From Prunus persica (taxonomy: Eukaryota; Streptophyta; Magnoliopsida; Rosales; Rosaceae): 64,000 nt of DNA. The stretch is taken from contig NC_034014.1 in the NCBI RefSeq assembly GCF_000346465.2, forward strand, positions 27,816,076-27,880,075, in the 5' to 3' direction. Shown here piece after piece: positions 38,798 through 49,234 of this stretch (positions are counted from its first letter, which is position 1; every line of letters starts with the position of its first letter). The notes under the pieces were generated by a model. It did no database searches. It had not been told where the DNA came from and saw nothing but the letters and a program-made list of their open reading frames with translations. The translations under genes and the position numbers were made by a program.

Positions 38798-39054
38798 TCT
38801 ATATATATAAAATACTAGAAAATGCCCTTGGTTAATGCAAACATTAAGAATTCAAATTATTAATTAAATGAGGATAATATGGTAAATTCACACTTTTTTA
38901 TATTTAAAAAAATTAAAAGAAAAAGAAAAAGCAGATAATGGATCCTATTTTTATGGAACACAACTACCCATTATCTTTTTTAATTCTAAAATAAATTTAC
39001 TTACTTTTTTTAAAAAACCTCTCGCAAGCGCGGAAGCGCGTGCAGAGAGGCTAG
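38798..39054 (+). mobile_element. Non-autonomous Helitron, 257 bp
   Basis: Starts TCTATATATATAAAATACTAG and ends with the hairpin GCAAGCGC-GGAA-GCGCGTGC (8-bp stem, one mismatch), seven bases, then CTAG. It sits exactly between A and T of the host sequence; the uninterrupted host (TTTATAATTTAAGAAC) is visible in the adjacent tandem unit at about 38582. No target duplication, as expected for Helitrons. No coding capacity. Confidence 0.9.
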
Positions 39055-39193
39055 TAATTTAAGAACAGTAAATGCATTAACTTAATTCCTGAAACAATTC
39101 CAATTATTAATGAAAAAGGAAAAAAAATGAAACAATTATCTCACCCACTAGTCTAAATAAAACATTAATATTCGTGCAGTTATTTAAAAGGTG

Positions 39194-40228
39194 CTATATG
39201 TCTTGTAAATTTCCCACCAACTCCTCTGTTATCTTACCACACAAAATAAGAGCCTCACCAATTTCTTCAATTTGAATTGATAGTAGATATCCAACTTCAG
39301 GAGGCACAACACGTTGACTATTTTTTCTTTTCAACTTCTCATATAGTTCATCAATTGGGGTCTTAAAATGTACGAGTCGTATAATGTATGTTGGTCCTTG
39401 ATACACGGCAACATTCTTCACATATTCTCCTTCAAACTTTCTTTGGAATCCTTCATGCACTTTCACATTAATGTCGTGTGCATACATGTAATCAAGCTTG
39501 TCAAAGAGAAAGAACAATGATTTGGAAAGATAACTAGCTAAGGCATCATAATGATAGAGAAGTGCTCTCAAAATCGGTCGGTCATATAACGTTTCAAAAC
39601 TTCTTTATTTTAATACCTCAAATACGCACACATATCTACCGTTATATTCATAAAAAAGGATTGCATATAATAAAGCCCTGATCACATGTTGTAACAATTC
39701 ATTTGAACTATGGACTTTCCTATTGCAATTATACAAGTATTTCATAGCATGTGGACCACCGCTTCTATTCACAAATCCTGTGCAACGCTTGGATTTGGAT
39801 TTTACCTCCACTCCAGAATGCGTAACTTCACATACATAAGGAACTTTACCTACACCCTTCCATCCAACCTTCCATCCAAACATAATAGTAGACGCCTTAA
39901 ATTATAGTTTCCTTTTTGTTTCCCAGCTATAAATAAACTTATAAACTTTTTCTGATGCTTCACGGATGCCATTAACTATTTCTCCACGATCACGAAAGTG
40001 TTTGTCCACATATGCTAACATTTTCTTGCAATGGGAGACCTTTCCCATCCTAGTTGCAAATACATTGCAATTCTCCATGTGTAAATATTTGTATGCATCA
40101 TCTGTCGTTATAAATCCTTTGTTCATACTACATGTACTCCTCAAATCGACACCAACATATATTGTTCCATATTTGTTATTACAGATATAAGCGATGTTTA
40201 TTGTGCCCCATCCTGCATCCTGATAAAA
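39194..40228 (-). pseudogene. Proteasome subunit beta5-like domain with C-terminal extension, copy A
   Basis: On the minus strand, after an acceptor-like TTTTTATCAG, the sequence encodes a beta5-like chain: GWGTINIAYI (mature start; T1 kept), GTIYVGVDLRS (Asp17), DDAYKYLHM (Lys33), then, near 39.9-39.6 kb, FGWKVGWKGVGKVPYVCEV and RCTGFVNRSGG. These align by eye with beta5 blocks AGW..GPGLYYVDSEG, RFSVGSGS and RSIYHATFRDGASGG. In-frame stops lie near 39893 (AAA to TAA type) and 39602. Past the second stop the same frame continues for about 135 codons into an extension not found in beta5 (ILRALLYHYDALASYLSK, HEGFQRKFEG, GPTYIIRLVHFK), ending at 39194. No upstream exon for a propeptide was recognised. 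Judged a pseudogene. Confidence 0.72.
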
Positions 40229-41024
40229 ATTTGAAATTTATTGAGTGAAAAAAAGATAATAAAAAATAATAATGAGAATATGCCTCAACTCAACCAACCA
40301 AGTGTATCATATATATACTATATTTGCGGTTTTATATTTTTTCTTTTCACTAAATGAGGCTTCATTGAAAAGCCAGAAAAACGGCAAACAGATACATCAA
40401 TTAGAACAACAACCTAAGGAATAAGAAACATATAACAGATGAATAAACTAAAGGAGAGTACAAATTGGGGGGGTTTTTGTGTTCATAAGATTTATATGCT
40501 AAATTCAGATTGAATTCTCCTGCTATTGATTAGGATAAATTTGGATACTATTGAGGATTCCTATTTAAAATTCTTTTATGAAAAAACTCACGAACAAGAG
40601 ACCACAAAATCGAACAAGCCATGGTTCAAAGTTTATAACCCCAATAGGTCAAAGTTTTGAAAGAAAAATTCAGCTTCAATGGCTTTACAGACAAAATTTG
40701 GTTGTTGAGGAGGTCCAAGCTTTGCTTGATGACGGTACTAAGTTGATGGGCTGGGAAAGTGAAGGGATAAGAAATAATATATTTTATTAATTTTCTTATA
40801 TGAGTTAACATAGTTATTAGTTGGTTAACTAGATGGACAGATGACAAAAACATAGGTAGGGGACAGGGAATGCATATAGAATTTGGTCTAAATTGGGGTC
40901 TATTAGTTTTTAATGATAATTTATTATTCAATCAGGAAAAAATCTCGTGCAATATCTAATTCCACCCCTTTTACTTGTGGCCCTAGATCGATTGCATACA
41001 AGAAAAAGAAAAATGAGACCCAAA
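40229..41024. other. Intergenic stretch in copy A
   Basis: AT-rich, no recognised gene. It includes what should be intron/upstream sequence of the beta5-like gene, diverged beyond recognition from copy B. Confidence 0.4.
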
Positions 41025-41642
41025 TGTCACATTCCGGGATCGGCTCTGCCGTAGTACGATATTGTCCGCTTTGGGCCCCCCTTTCTACCCTCATGGTTTT
41101 GTTTCTGGGAGCTCACGAGCAACTTCCCAGTGGGTCACCTATCCTGGGATTGCTCCAGCCCACTAACTCGCTTAACTTCGGAGTTCCCATGACTCCGAAG
41201 CCAGTGAGCTCCCAAAAGGGCTCGTGCGAGATGGATGCGGGTGTGTACATATAAGGCACATCACCGCCTCTCCGTTGGTCGATGTGGGATCTTACAATCC
41301 ACCCCCCTTAAGGGCCTGACGTCCTCGTCGGCACACTCGCACCACACGGTAGAGTGGCTCTGATACTAAATTGTCATATCCCGGGATCGGCTCTGTCGTA
41401 GCACGATATTGTCCGCTTTAGGCCCCCTTCTCTGCCCTCACGGTTTTGTTTCTGGGAGCTCACGAGCAACTTCTCAGTGGGTCACCGATCCTGGGATTGC
41501 TCCAGCCTCCAACTCGCTTAACTTCGGAGTTCCTATGACTCCAAAGCCAGTGAGCTCCCAAAAGGCCTCGTGCTAGATGGATGCGGGTGTGCACATATAA
41601 GGCACATCACCCCCTCTCCATTGGTCGATGTGGGATCTTACA
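41025..41642 (-). mobile_element. Complete Cassandra TRIM retrotransposon (5S-bearing LTRs)
   Basis: On the minus strand: 5' LTR 41642-41372, internal region 41371-41297, 3' LTR 41296-41025. The LTRs start TGTAAGATCCCACATCG and end in TGACA-type CA. The internal part opens with TAGTATCAGAGCC, a near match to the initiator-Met tRNA primer-binding site, and closes with a G-rich polypurine tract. Both LTRs contain a 5S rRNA-derived stretch (AAGTTAAGCGAG, then CCCAGGAT..GTGACCCA). The flanks carry a perfect 5-bp target duplication CCAAA (41020-41024 and 41643-41647). It has no ORF and depends on proteins supplied by other elements. Confidence 0.95.
41111..41184 (-). repeat. 5S rRNA-derived segment in the 3' LTR of Cassandra
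   Basis: Antisense to the plus strand; keeps box A-like AAGTTAAGCGAG and box C-like AGGATAGGTGACCC of the 5S internal promoter. The sister copy is at about 41461-41532 in the 5' LTR. Neither is a functional 5S gene: both ends of 5S rRNA are missing. Confidence 0.8.
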
Positions 41643-41818
41643 CCAAAACCCAAAACAAAACCGCCCGTCCTATTTTCTCTTACAACCGCAAAGCCAAATA
41701 CCAAGCTCTACACAAACATGGACAAGACAATGTCCCATCTTTGGAATGCCTAAAATTGGATTCCTAGTCGGAGGTGCTTGATAAGGACAGCAGCGGAAAG
41801 GATCTTTTCTCTCCAACT

Positions 41819-43319
41819 ATGGTCCTCCTCAACTGCGATACGCCAATAATCGGTACGTACGCTTTTCAATTTTCTTTTAAATTAATTACCATTTTATGCC
41901 ACAGCTTTTGTGTATCAAAAATTATCTTTTTACCTTATGTCCTTGATTTTTTGTGTTTAGGGTTTGTGAGGAAGATTATATGAAATTTGCTTGTACTTTT
42001 TGGTTTTGAAAAAAGAAAGTGTTGTTTTTATCTTATTTTTGTTGAAGTAATTAGATGGTATATATTATGCCAAAATTTTGAATCAGTTTTTGAAGATGAT
42101 TTTTTCCAGTCAAGTTATTTTGGTATGTGTATGATGGATAGCCGATATTTAATAATATAGTTATTTGTTGATGGGATCATAGATGCCATTCCTACTAATT
42201 TTTTGACATCATCACCCTTCCCCCTCCCTTTTAACAACGTAATTGCTTGCAAACAGATAGTATGGCCGAAGAACCAGAGACTACAGAACCAACGGAAGAA
42301 GAACTTATTGCTTATTTTTATGAGGGCTCTAACCTCCGCCTTCCTAATTCTATTGGTACACTCTCTATTTTAGAGTAAGAAAGAAAAAAATATGTATGCA
42401 GGTTCTCTATTTTATGACATAATATCTATGTATGTGTTGTTATTCTATGTCATGTTGAAAGCAACTCGTATGTTAAAAGATAATTTATCCTACCAACCAA
42501 GTTATTTTGGTGTTTACATGATGTAGAATTGATATTTAATAATATAGTTATTTGTTGATGGGATCATGGATGTCATTCCTTCTAACTTCTTTGACATCAT
42601 CACTTTTTTTTTTTCCTTTTATATTTAACAATGTAATTGCATGGAAACAGGGAGCAAGACTGAAGAATAAGATGATGAAGAATAAGAGTTTTGGAAATCA
42701 GAGATTGAAGAATCAGAGGATGAAAAATCAAAGGATGGAGAAAGTTATGGTAAGCTTTCGATTATAGGGACAAAAAAAAGAAAAAAAATGGTCATGCAGC
42801 TTCTCTATTTACGTATATATTCTTTCTTTTTTTCTTGTATGACATAATATCTATGTATTTGTTGTTATTCAATGTAATGTGCCCACAATACTAATTTTTG
42901 GGTTTTATCATCTTCATTCATTCATGGTCTTTTAAAAAAATGATTATTTTTATTGCTTTTGTTGTATTTAACAATGGATTTACAAATTGCACACAGGTGA
43001 ATGTAAGTATTGTTTAAAGGTGGATAAGCACCCTACATACCTATGCCCTTATAAGTGTCGAGTCCCAAAGAACGCAGTTGTTGGCGACAGTTGTGTGGTT
43101 GAATGTCTTGTATGTGGCTGCCTCTTTAGAGACTCGTGTTGTGCTGGTTGTGGCCTAAGCATAGGACATGCACTTCTCAAGGATTGTACAATTTGTGGGA
43201 AGCAAGAAGAACACTTGAATTATGAGTGCTCGAAACGCGAGGAGAAACGTAAGGATTGTAGTTTTACTTACGACCCTTTCACTGGTTCTTTTTCTGTCGA
43301 GATTTGCCCTTTGAAGTAG
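41819..43319 (+). pseudogene. Cysteine-rich zinc-knuckle-like gene, copy A (two internal stops)
   Basis: Exons read as 41819-41852, 42257-42355, 42651-42749 and 42997-43319, all GT-AG, all phase 1. Exon 2 is acidic (AEEPETTEPTEEELIAYFYE). Exon 3 encodes a Glu/Ser/Asp repeat but has in-frame TAA at 42668 and 42683. Exon 4 is open for 106 codons and Cys-rich: CKYCLKVDKHPTYLCPYKC, CVVECLVCGCLFRDSCCAGC, CTICGKQEEHLNYEC. The C-x2-C...H...C spacing suggests zinc-knuckle-like folds; no named family was recognised. Exon 3 is 99 nt, so skipping it restores an open frame; the gene could still make a shorter protein. Called a pseudogene with that caveat. Confidence 0.6.
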
Positions 43320-43705
43320 AAGAAAATGAAGAGTTAGTTGTACTCTGGAGTTAAAGCAAAAGAGCAAGGAGTCTTATTTTCCATAAATGCTATGCATCCT
43401 ATCATTTTGATGTTTGCATCGTGTATTGTTTTTATCTCAAATGAATTGCAATTTGCAGCACATGGTCTATTATATTCTTATGCTTGAAGATGTGAGAATC
43501 CATCTATTTATAAAATGTCTAAAGTAAAAGGTAGTTTTTATCTCAACATTTTGTTTTTCTCTTATGGGGTTAGTATATTGTATTTTAATTTAAAGACTTG
43601 CTAAACAATTAGGCATGAATGACCATTGTTATGTGCACCATCATATGGTTTGAATTTAAATAACGAAAGTAAAATGCAAAAGTATAAGAAGGTTTTAAGT
43701 TATGT

Positions 43706-44028
43706 GTTGGGAGGAAGTTGAGTGGATATACCCTTTCTCATGGTGGTGCTGTTTTCTTCTCGAAGTCTAAGGCAAGTGGCCATTGCTGGGTTCGAGTTTG
43801 GCACTGAGCTTGTATGTTATGTTTGCTCTATAATTTATGTTTGGTATTGGATTTGTAGTTAAGTTTGTCCGGGCCTTGTGCTTATTGATGTGTATTCAGA
43901 GAGTTGGCAGAAACCCTCCATGATTTGAGGGCTTTGCTTTAGCTATTAAATCCTCTGTAATAGTCCCTGTTAATGAATGACTTTCACTTCTATTCTTAAA
44001 AAAAAAAAGGAAAAAAAAAGTGTACTAT
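43706..44028 (+). mobile_element. 5'-truncated retroposon with poly(A) tail
   Basis: Sequence without a match in copy B starts near 43706, where homology ends, and finishes with a terminator-like TTAATGAATGACTTTCAC and an A-rich run (43999-44028). The layout fits a truncated LINE or processed transcript. No coding match recognised. Confidence 0.4.
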
Positions 44029-44122
44029 TCAAAGTGAAAGCCACCTATTGTTTATATTGTGTAATCTATTCAAAAGCATCATCGCTTTCACTTGGGTAAC
44101 CTTTCATTATAGTTCCTAATAT

Positions 44123-44299
44123 TAGAATGATGCTACTCTTACCATATTTGTATACCACCATGTACAACAACATCAATTAAAAAGTATCAATAAACCATAA
44201 AAGAAAATAAAATGTTAAATTAATTTTAATTGATGTAGTTGTACACCTCATCTGCCACATAAAGCGATATCTGAATGTGATAAGAGTAGCATTACTCTA
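44123..44299. mobile_element. MITE at the junction of the two duplicated copies
   Basis: Inverted ends TAGAATGATGCTACTCTTA and TAGAGTAATGCTACTCTTA (right end read on the other strand), 177 bp apart, flanked by the 5-bp direct repeat AATAT (44118-44122 and 44300-44304). Homology of copy B to copy A begins right at its right edge. Confidence 0.75.
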
Positions 44300-45827
44300 A
44301 ATATTAACTATGATTTTATTTATTTGGCTAAAGTTAGGAAGGGGAGGGGGGAACTCAGTCATCGGTACCATGGGGGCTTGAATTGAACCCAAATTACTTG
44401 TAGGGATGGTCCTTGATTGATTATGACTACTAACACCCATACAAACATAACCCCTTCACATAAAGTAAATTTAGCCATGCCATTTTGAAATCATGGGGTC
44501 GTCCTTGACTACTTGGTATCACCCATGAATTGCATAATAAGGGAACAAGCATTGGAAAGTTTTGTAAGGTCTAAATATTAATATTTCTCAACCATATGAT
44601 ACATTACTTTTATCCCAACTCACTCATTTATCATTCATTTACATTTCCTAGGTTTATTTTTTGGGTATATTTTACAATATTTTGTTCATCTCAAAAATGA
44701 TAAATTAATCATTAAAGTGACGTCTGAGAACGATAACAGAGCGGAGGCAAGTGAACCCATCCACCGTCACAAAGCACTAAAAAATTGTAGACAAGCAAAT
44801 GAAAAGCCGTATTACAATTGCTAGGAACATGAGTAACAAACCGACCTAAGTTATTGTGTCATGACTCTATATCGTGGATAATTTCTTCTATCCTCCTTGT
44901 CCTTACATCAAGATTGGTTCCTCCCCGAAGAGCATCTATCATGATTTTTAAATCTGCCTCCACCACCACCACCACCTTCACCTACTGCCAACCTTGTTGG
45001 ACTTTCGCCACTGTTCCCCGCATGAAGGGCTTCATAGCGAAACCACCTAAACTCATCCCGGACCACCCACCCCAAGCTGCCACCAGCCATCGAGATCGAG
45101 CAACTTGATCTATACAAAAAAAATGACATAAACTTGATAGTTTCCCTAACAATAATGATAACTATTATCACAAAATTTTACTCTCCATGATAATACGATA
45201 TAGCTATTAATGAGCTTAGCTCAGGTACCATGATGTATGTGACTGAAAGTAGAGATATTAAGTTCAAATATTCATGTAAGTAAACGATATAAAATAACAA
45301 ATTTTGGTTAAAATATTAGTCGATAATAATTTTTATATACATTTCTACCTAATATTCAATAATTGCGCCACCTACCATCCCCAATTGGTAGTACATATAT
45401 GGCAAATATGTTAATTAATTAATAATTTAATAAATATAAGAAGTTTATAGCTCAAGTAATTAAAAGTATTGAATTATGCATAAATTCAATTCTACCCTCC
45501 CAATATCAATTGTATCGAAAAAGAAAAAGTTAAACAATTGCGGTATCTATTTTCCAGACTTACCATTTGCACGAGCCAATAGAAGAAAGCCACTATTTTC
45601 TAAAGCTTTTCAAAACTTTTTGAACGTCACTGAATTCAATCTTGTCAAGTCGTTTTTTAATTTTCCCTCCAAACTATTTTTGAAATAATTGCATATATTG
45701 TCTTGTTAACAAGAATTCCCCAACTAGTGCTGCACATGTCTGATCCTAACCCCAATCTCCGCCGTGGATCAACGGACCCCACTTCATTACATTTACCATT
45801 TTGCCATTTTGCCATCGCCCCTCTCCA

Positions 45828-45834
45828 TATAAAA
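45828..45834 (+). promoter_or_regulatory. TATA box of small gene B
   Basis: TATAAAA about 140 bp upstream of the ATG at 45968, at the position equivalent to 37897 in copy A. Confidence 0.55.
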
Positions 45835-45838
45835 AAAG

Positions 45839-45839
<1 letters not shown>

Positions 45840-45873
<34 letters not shown>
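45840..45873 (+). repeat. (CT)n microsatellite in the 5' leader of small gene B
   Basis: About 16 CT units between the TATA box and the ATG. Copy A has only a short imperfect CT tract here, so the run expanded after duplication. Confidence 0.85.
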
Positions 45874-45875
<2 letters not shown>

Positions 45876-45967
45876 TACAAATGCAAACCCAATCGAAACT
45901 AGAGAGAAAGCAACCGCAGGCCCGGGTCACTGAAGTGAGGACAGCAGTTGAGAGAGCAAGAGAGAGA

Positions 45968-46162
45968 ATGTCCTGGTGGTGGTCCGCGTCAGCATTCCGG
46001 TCGTTGATGGGGTGGACCTCGCGGAGCATGCTGAGGTGGTGCTTGGAGCTGAGCTTGTCGATCGTGGACGATGTCGTTTGGCCGCTAGTGACGGCGCACG
46101 AGTCCGTGGCCTTGGTCTCCATGCTCTTCTTCTTCTTTGTCTTCTGTGGACGCACTGTGTGA
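45968..46162 (+). CDS. Small 64-residue putative membrane protein, copy B
   Basis: Paralogue of the gene at 38017 with identical length. Starts MSWWWSASAFRSLMGW and keeps SLSIVDDVVWPLVTA and the Phe-rich hydrophobic segment; nine substitutions, several at the basic/Trp region (R5W, W25C, P26L) and one near the end (C62R). An in-frame ORF extends upstream to 45881 through MQTQSKLERKQPQ, but copy A lacks that extension, so the start at 45968 is preferred. Function unknown; predicted single-span membrane protein by inspection. Confidence 0.63.
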   Translation: MSWWWSASAFRSLMGWTSRSMLRWCLELSLSIVDDVVWPLVTAHESVALVSMLFFFFVFCGRTV

Positions 46163-46235
46163 GCATCACATCTCATGAAGCAGAGAAGGGCAGGCGAAAG
46201 AGTTGGAGATGTGGATGTTCAGCTATAGGTAGAAG

Positions 46236-47126
46236 CAAGGTCTAAAATATCGATAATATCGGAAATATCGGTAGTCCAAAAAAATGGAAATTTCGATGGA
46301 AATATCGGGATATTATCGATATCGATAAAAATTGAATAAAAACCACGAAAATTGTAAGAAAAACTTGAAAATTTTTATTGAAACTTTGGAGAATGTTTAT
46401 TTAGTCAATTATCTATGAGTTTATCACAAAAAATTAGAAGGAAATGCATTGCATGATGGATTTAACTAATTTAAGTTGATTATACTGCAAGCGGGCAAAC
46501 ACTATGAGTGTAAAAAATATGTAATAATTAATGAAAAAAGATTAAATACACTGTAATCATTTATATATAATGATTTACTATAATATTTTACACTTTATAC
46601 ATTGCATGGTATGATACATGAATGACTTAGTACCACATAGAGTTCCTACGAGGTTCAAATTTTTCACTATCTTCATCGTCTCTATGTGTAGAGTAAGTGT
46701 ATTGTGAAGAGTAGTCATCAAATGACAAATCCCCAAAATAGTTTTGCATGTAATTGTTAACATATCATCCATATAAATATAAATATTTTAGCATATTATT
46801 ACAAAAACATAAGTGATATGGTGTTTAAGGTGTTGGAGGAGTAAAATGGGAGGGCTTCATATCCCTTTGTGCTTTTTTCTCCCCTTTTTCCCTTTTTTTT
46901 TTTCTAAAAAAAACTTTTTTTTCCTTCACATCGATATTTTCGATATTTTAGCGATATTACACCGATATTTTGATAAAATATTGCTGAAATGTGAGCGAAA
47001 TTATCGACATCGATATTTTCCGATATTATTGTCGATATTTATACGATATGTACATGGATATGTTCCGAAATATCCGTGATTCGAAAAAACTGAAATATCC
47101 TCGATATTATTGATATTTCAGACTAT
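46236..47126. mobile_element. Mutator-like MITE with ATATCG-rich ends, 891 bp
   Basis: Left end AGGTCTAAAATATCGATAAT is matched by the right end TAGTCTGAAATATCAATAAT on the other strand. Flanked by AGGTAGAAG (46227-46235) and GGGTAGAAG (47127-47135), a 9-bp duplication with one mismatch; copy A has a single such site near 38290. Subterminal regions are full of ATATCG-type motifs. No transposase seen. Confidence 0.75.
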
Positions 47127-47158
47127 GGGTAGAAGAAACGTTTATATGATAGGAATAG

Positions 47159-48778
47159 TGTTTTTACCATATTTGGAAAATGGGTCAAAGATGGTTTTAT
47201 TTCTCAAATAAGATTTGTTAAACCCAAGCCCAACCTTTTTCTTTTAGAAATGACGAAAATGGCTTTTTTGGATTTGGGCCAGCAATGGGCGAAATCCTCT
47301 GAAAAGCTCGTAGTACGAAAAGACCCCAGATTTGGTCTACATTAAAGTTAAGAAATTGGGTAACCGTTGCATATCGACCCACGTGAGGGTCCGAAGAGAG
47401 GTTATCACCATTAATGACAACTTGACCGCCGTCTCTCTCAACAAGAAAGCAAGCTGGATAATAGACGACAGAACCGGAAGGAACTGATTCCAAACTAGAT
47501 TTCTAGATACGAAAGGACACAGGTCATAGAGGCATCCCTTGCGATCAGTAGTTTCATATGAGATATCCTTTCCTCCCACCTATGGACCGACTCACAAAGA
47601 CAGACCAATAGCTGACTTTGGATAACATCCAGGTATCCTCATCCAACCTTCATCATTAGGAATTCTTGCATATAAATACAGAGGCTCTACAACAGCATAA
47701 ATGGACTCTCTCTCCAAAACCAGATGCAACGTATTGAAAACACTTGAACAAACTTCAAGACCTTTTCAAATAGCCAATTTACTATTCAGATAACCAGTCG
47801 ATAACTCATGCCTTTATCTTTTTTTGCTCTGCCATCTTCATGGTATGACTCTTGTTGAAACAATCAATTTGAATTTCTATAAACATATTTTCTGTTTAAA
47901 TTGGATAGAGAAATCTCATGTTTCTTCTATATTGTAATTTGTATTTAAAAGCAGCTAAATAGATAAATCCTTGGCTCTTGTTTCAACCCGGCATCATACT
48001 AGAGTTGGATAGAGAGATCTTCAACGTCTGGAACCTTTTTGCTTTCTGAAATTTACTTTAGTTACTTTTTAAATATCTGTCGTTTTTTGCTTCATATATT
48101 CTCGTAGACAAAACTATTTGTCCTCTTTTACATATTTAAGTTTCTCGTTATTCGGACCCAAGATAAGGGTTTCAAGCCCTAATAGGGCTTTATTAGCCAC
48201 AAGATAAGGGCCTATCTGGGCCCGAACTGCATTATTGGGCCCGAATTGGCTATATCTCAACCCTATCTAGGGTTATCTTGGGGTCGTACTAGGTTTTTGA
48301 AACCGATCGAGGGGGCAACGTCGGTTTTTCTTCTTGTTTGATCAGGTACTGCCCGTATCTATCAAACCAGCAACGCATGAGTGAAAGAATATTTAAGTCA
48401 TCTTGATTGAGGCATAGAAAAGAACTCATCCAAGCCAGTACCCTCCCCCCCCTTGGAGCACAATGGCTTGATTAGAAGTCCAGAACAAGCTTGAATCCAT
48501 CAAACATATAACTACTTCACATATACTAGGTTTATTGGGCTGGTCTCATACCCAATAGTGGCACGTCTACGCAATCTGCGATCAGATCAGAATCATCAAG
48601 GTCCAACCCAAGCTTGCCCGCTCTTTTCAACCTGATCCAACTTTCAATTTTTTCCAAAAGTCGAAGGAATCCTCTTGCAAGCCATAAATCCAATCGGGGA
48701 ATTGGTGTTGACTCGACTCCTTTCCATTCTCCAAAGCAGATCAACCCAGAAGAGAAAGACTCAAAAAAGGGACCAACA
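47159..48778 (+). mobile_element. Solo LTR, 1620 bp, in copy B
   Basis: Begins TGTTTTTACC, ends GACCAACA, and is flanked by a perfect 5-bp duplication AATAG (47154-47158 and 48779-48783). Copy A shows the uninterrupted site GGAATAGGAAGTGG near 38347. A TATA-like CATATAAATAC near 47670 supports plus orientation. No internal gag/pol remains; ORFs inside are not conserved domains. Confidence 0.85.
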
Positions 48779-49234
48779 AATAGGAAGTGGCAGAAGCAGC
48801 GTTATTTATGTGAAATTTAAATTTAGGAATTTTGGTGTTGTAATTGTGATAGATGGTTTTAATTTTAATTTTTGTTCTCTTTGTTTCTGGGCAATTTTAT
48901 TTCTTATTTTTATATATGCATAATTTGATGGAAGTTGGGCTTATAAGGATGTATGGATATACGAAAACAATCATGTTTTTATTTTAGATAAAATCTGAAT
49001 CATTGATATTTTCCTTTATAATTTAAGAACAAGAAATGCATAAACTTAATTCCCAAAAGTATGATGTTACATGAACATACTACTAGAAACACTTAATAAA
49101 AACTAAAGGATTCTCAACCAACTAAGGTGTATGTACAATTATTAATGAAAAAGGAAAACAAATGAAATAAATGAAATAATTATCTCACGGACTAGTCTAA
49201 ATAAAATATTAACATTCTTGCAGTTATTTAAAGG

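Larger units (their letters stand above)
36863..43705. repeat. Segmental duplication, copy A
   Basis: Sequence from about 36863 reappears from about 44297 (shared blocks at 36870/44305, 37600/45540, 37801/45721, 38350/48783, 38470/48905, 39190/49235, 41860/56345 and 43000/57487). Copy A carries the small membrane-protein gene, one beta5-like unit and the cysteine-rich gene. Homology stops near 43705 (copy B near 58165). Confidence 0.88.

Noticed and set aside
41025..41642. Two 5S rRNA-like segments as possible 5S genes
   Set aside because: Only the central promoter part is present, embedded in LTRs of a Cassandra element.
44908..45171. 87-codon minus-strand ORF with a Gly run
   Set aside because: Low-complexity translation of a CCA/CCACC stretch, no conservation in copy A, no promoter.
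46236..47126. ATATCG-rich region as a telomere-like or centromere repeat
   Set aside because: The motifs are irregular, arranged in inverted halves, and bounded by a target duplication; a MITE fits.
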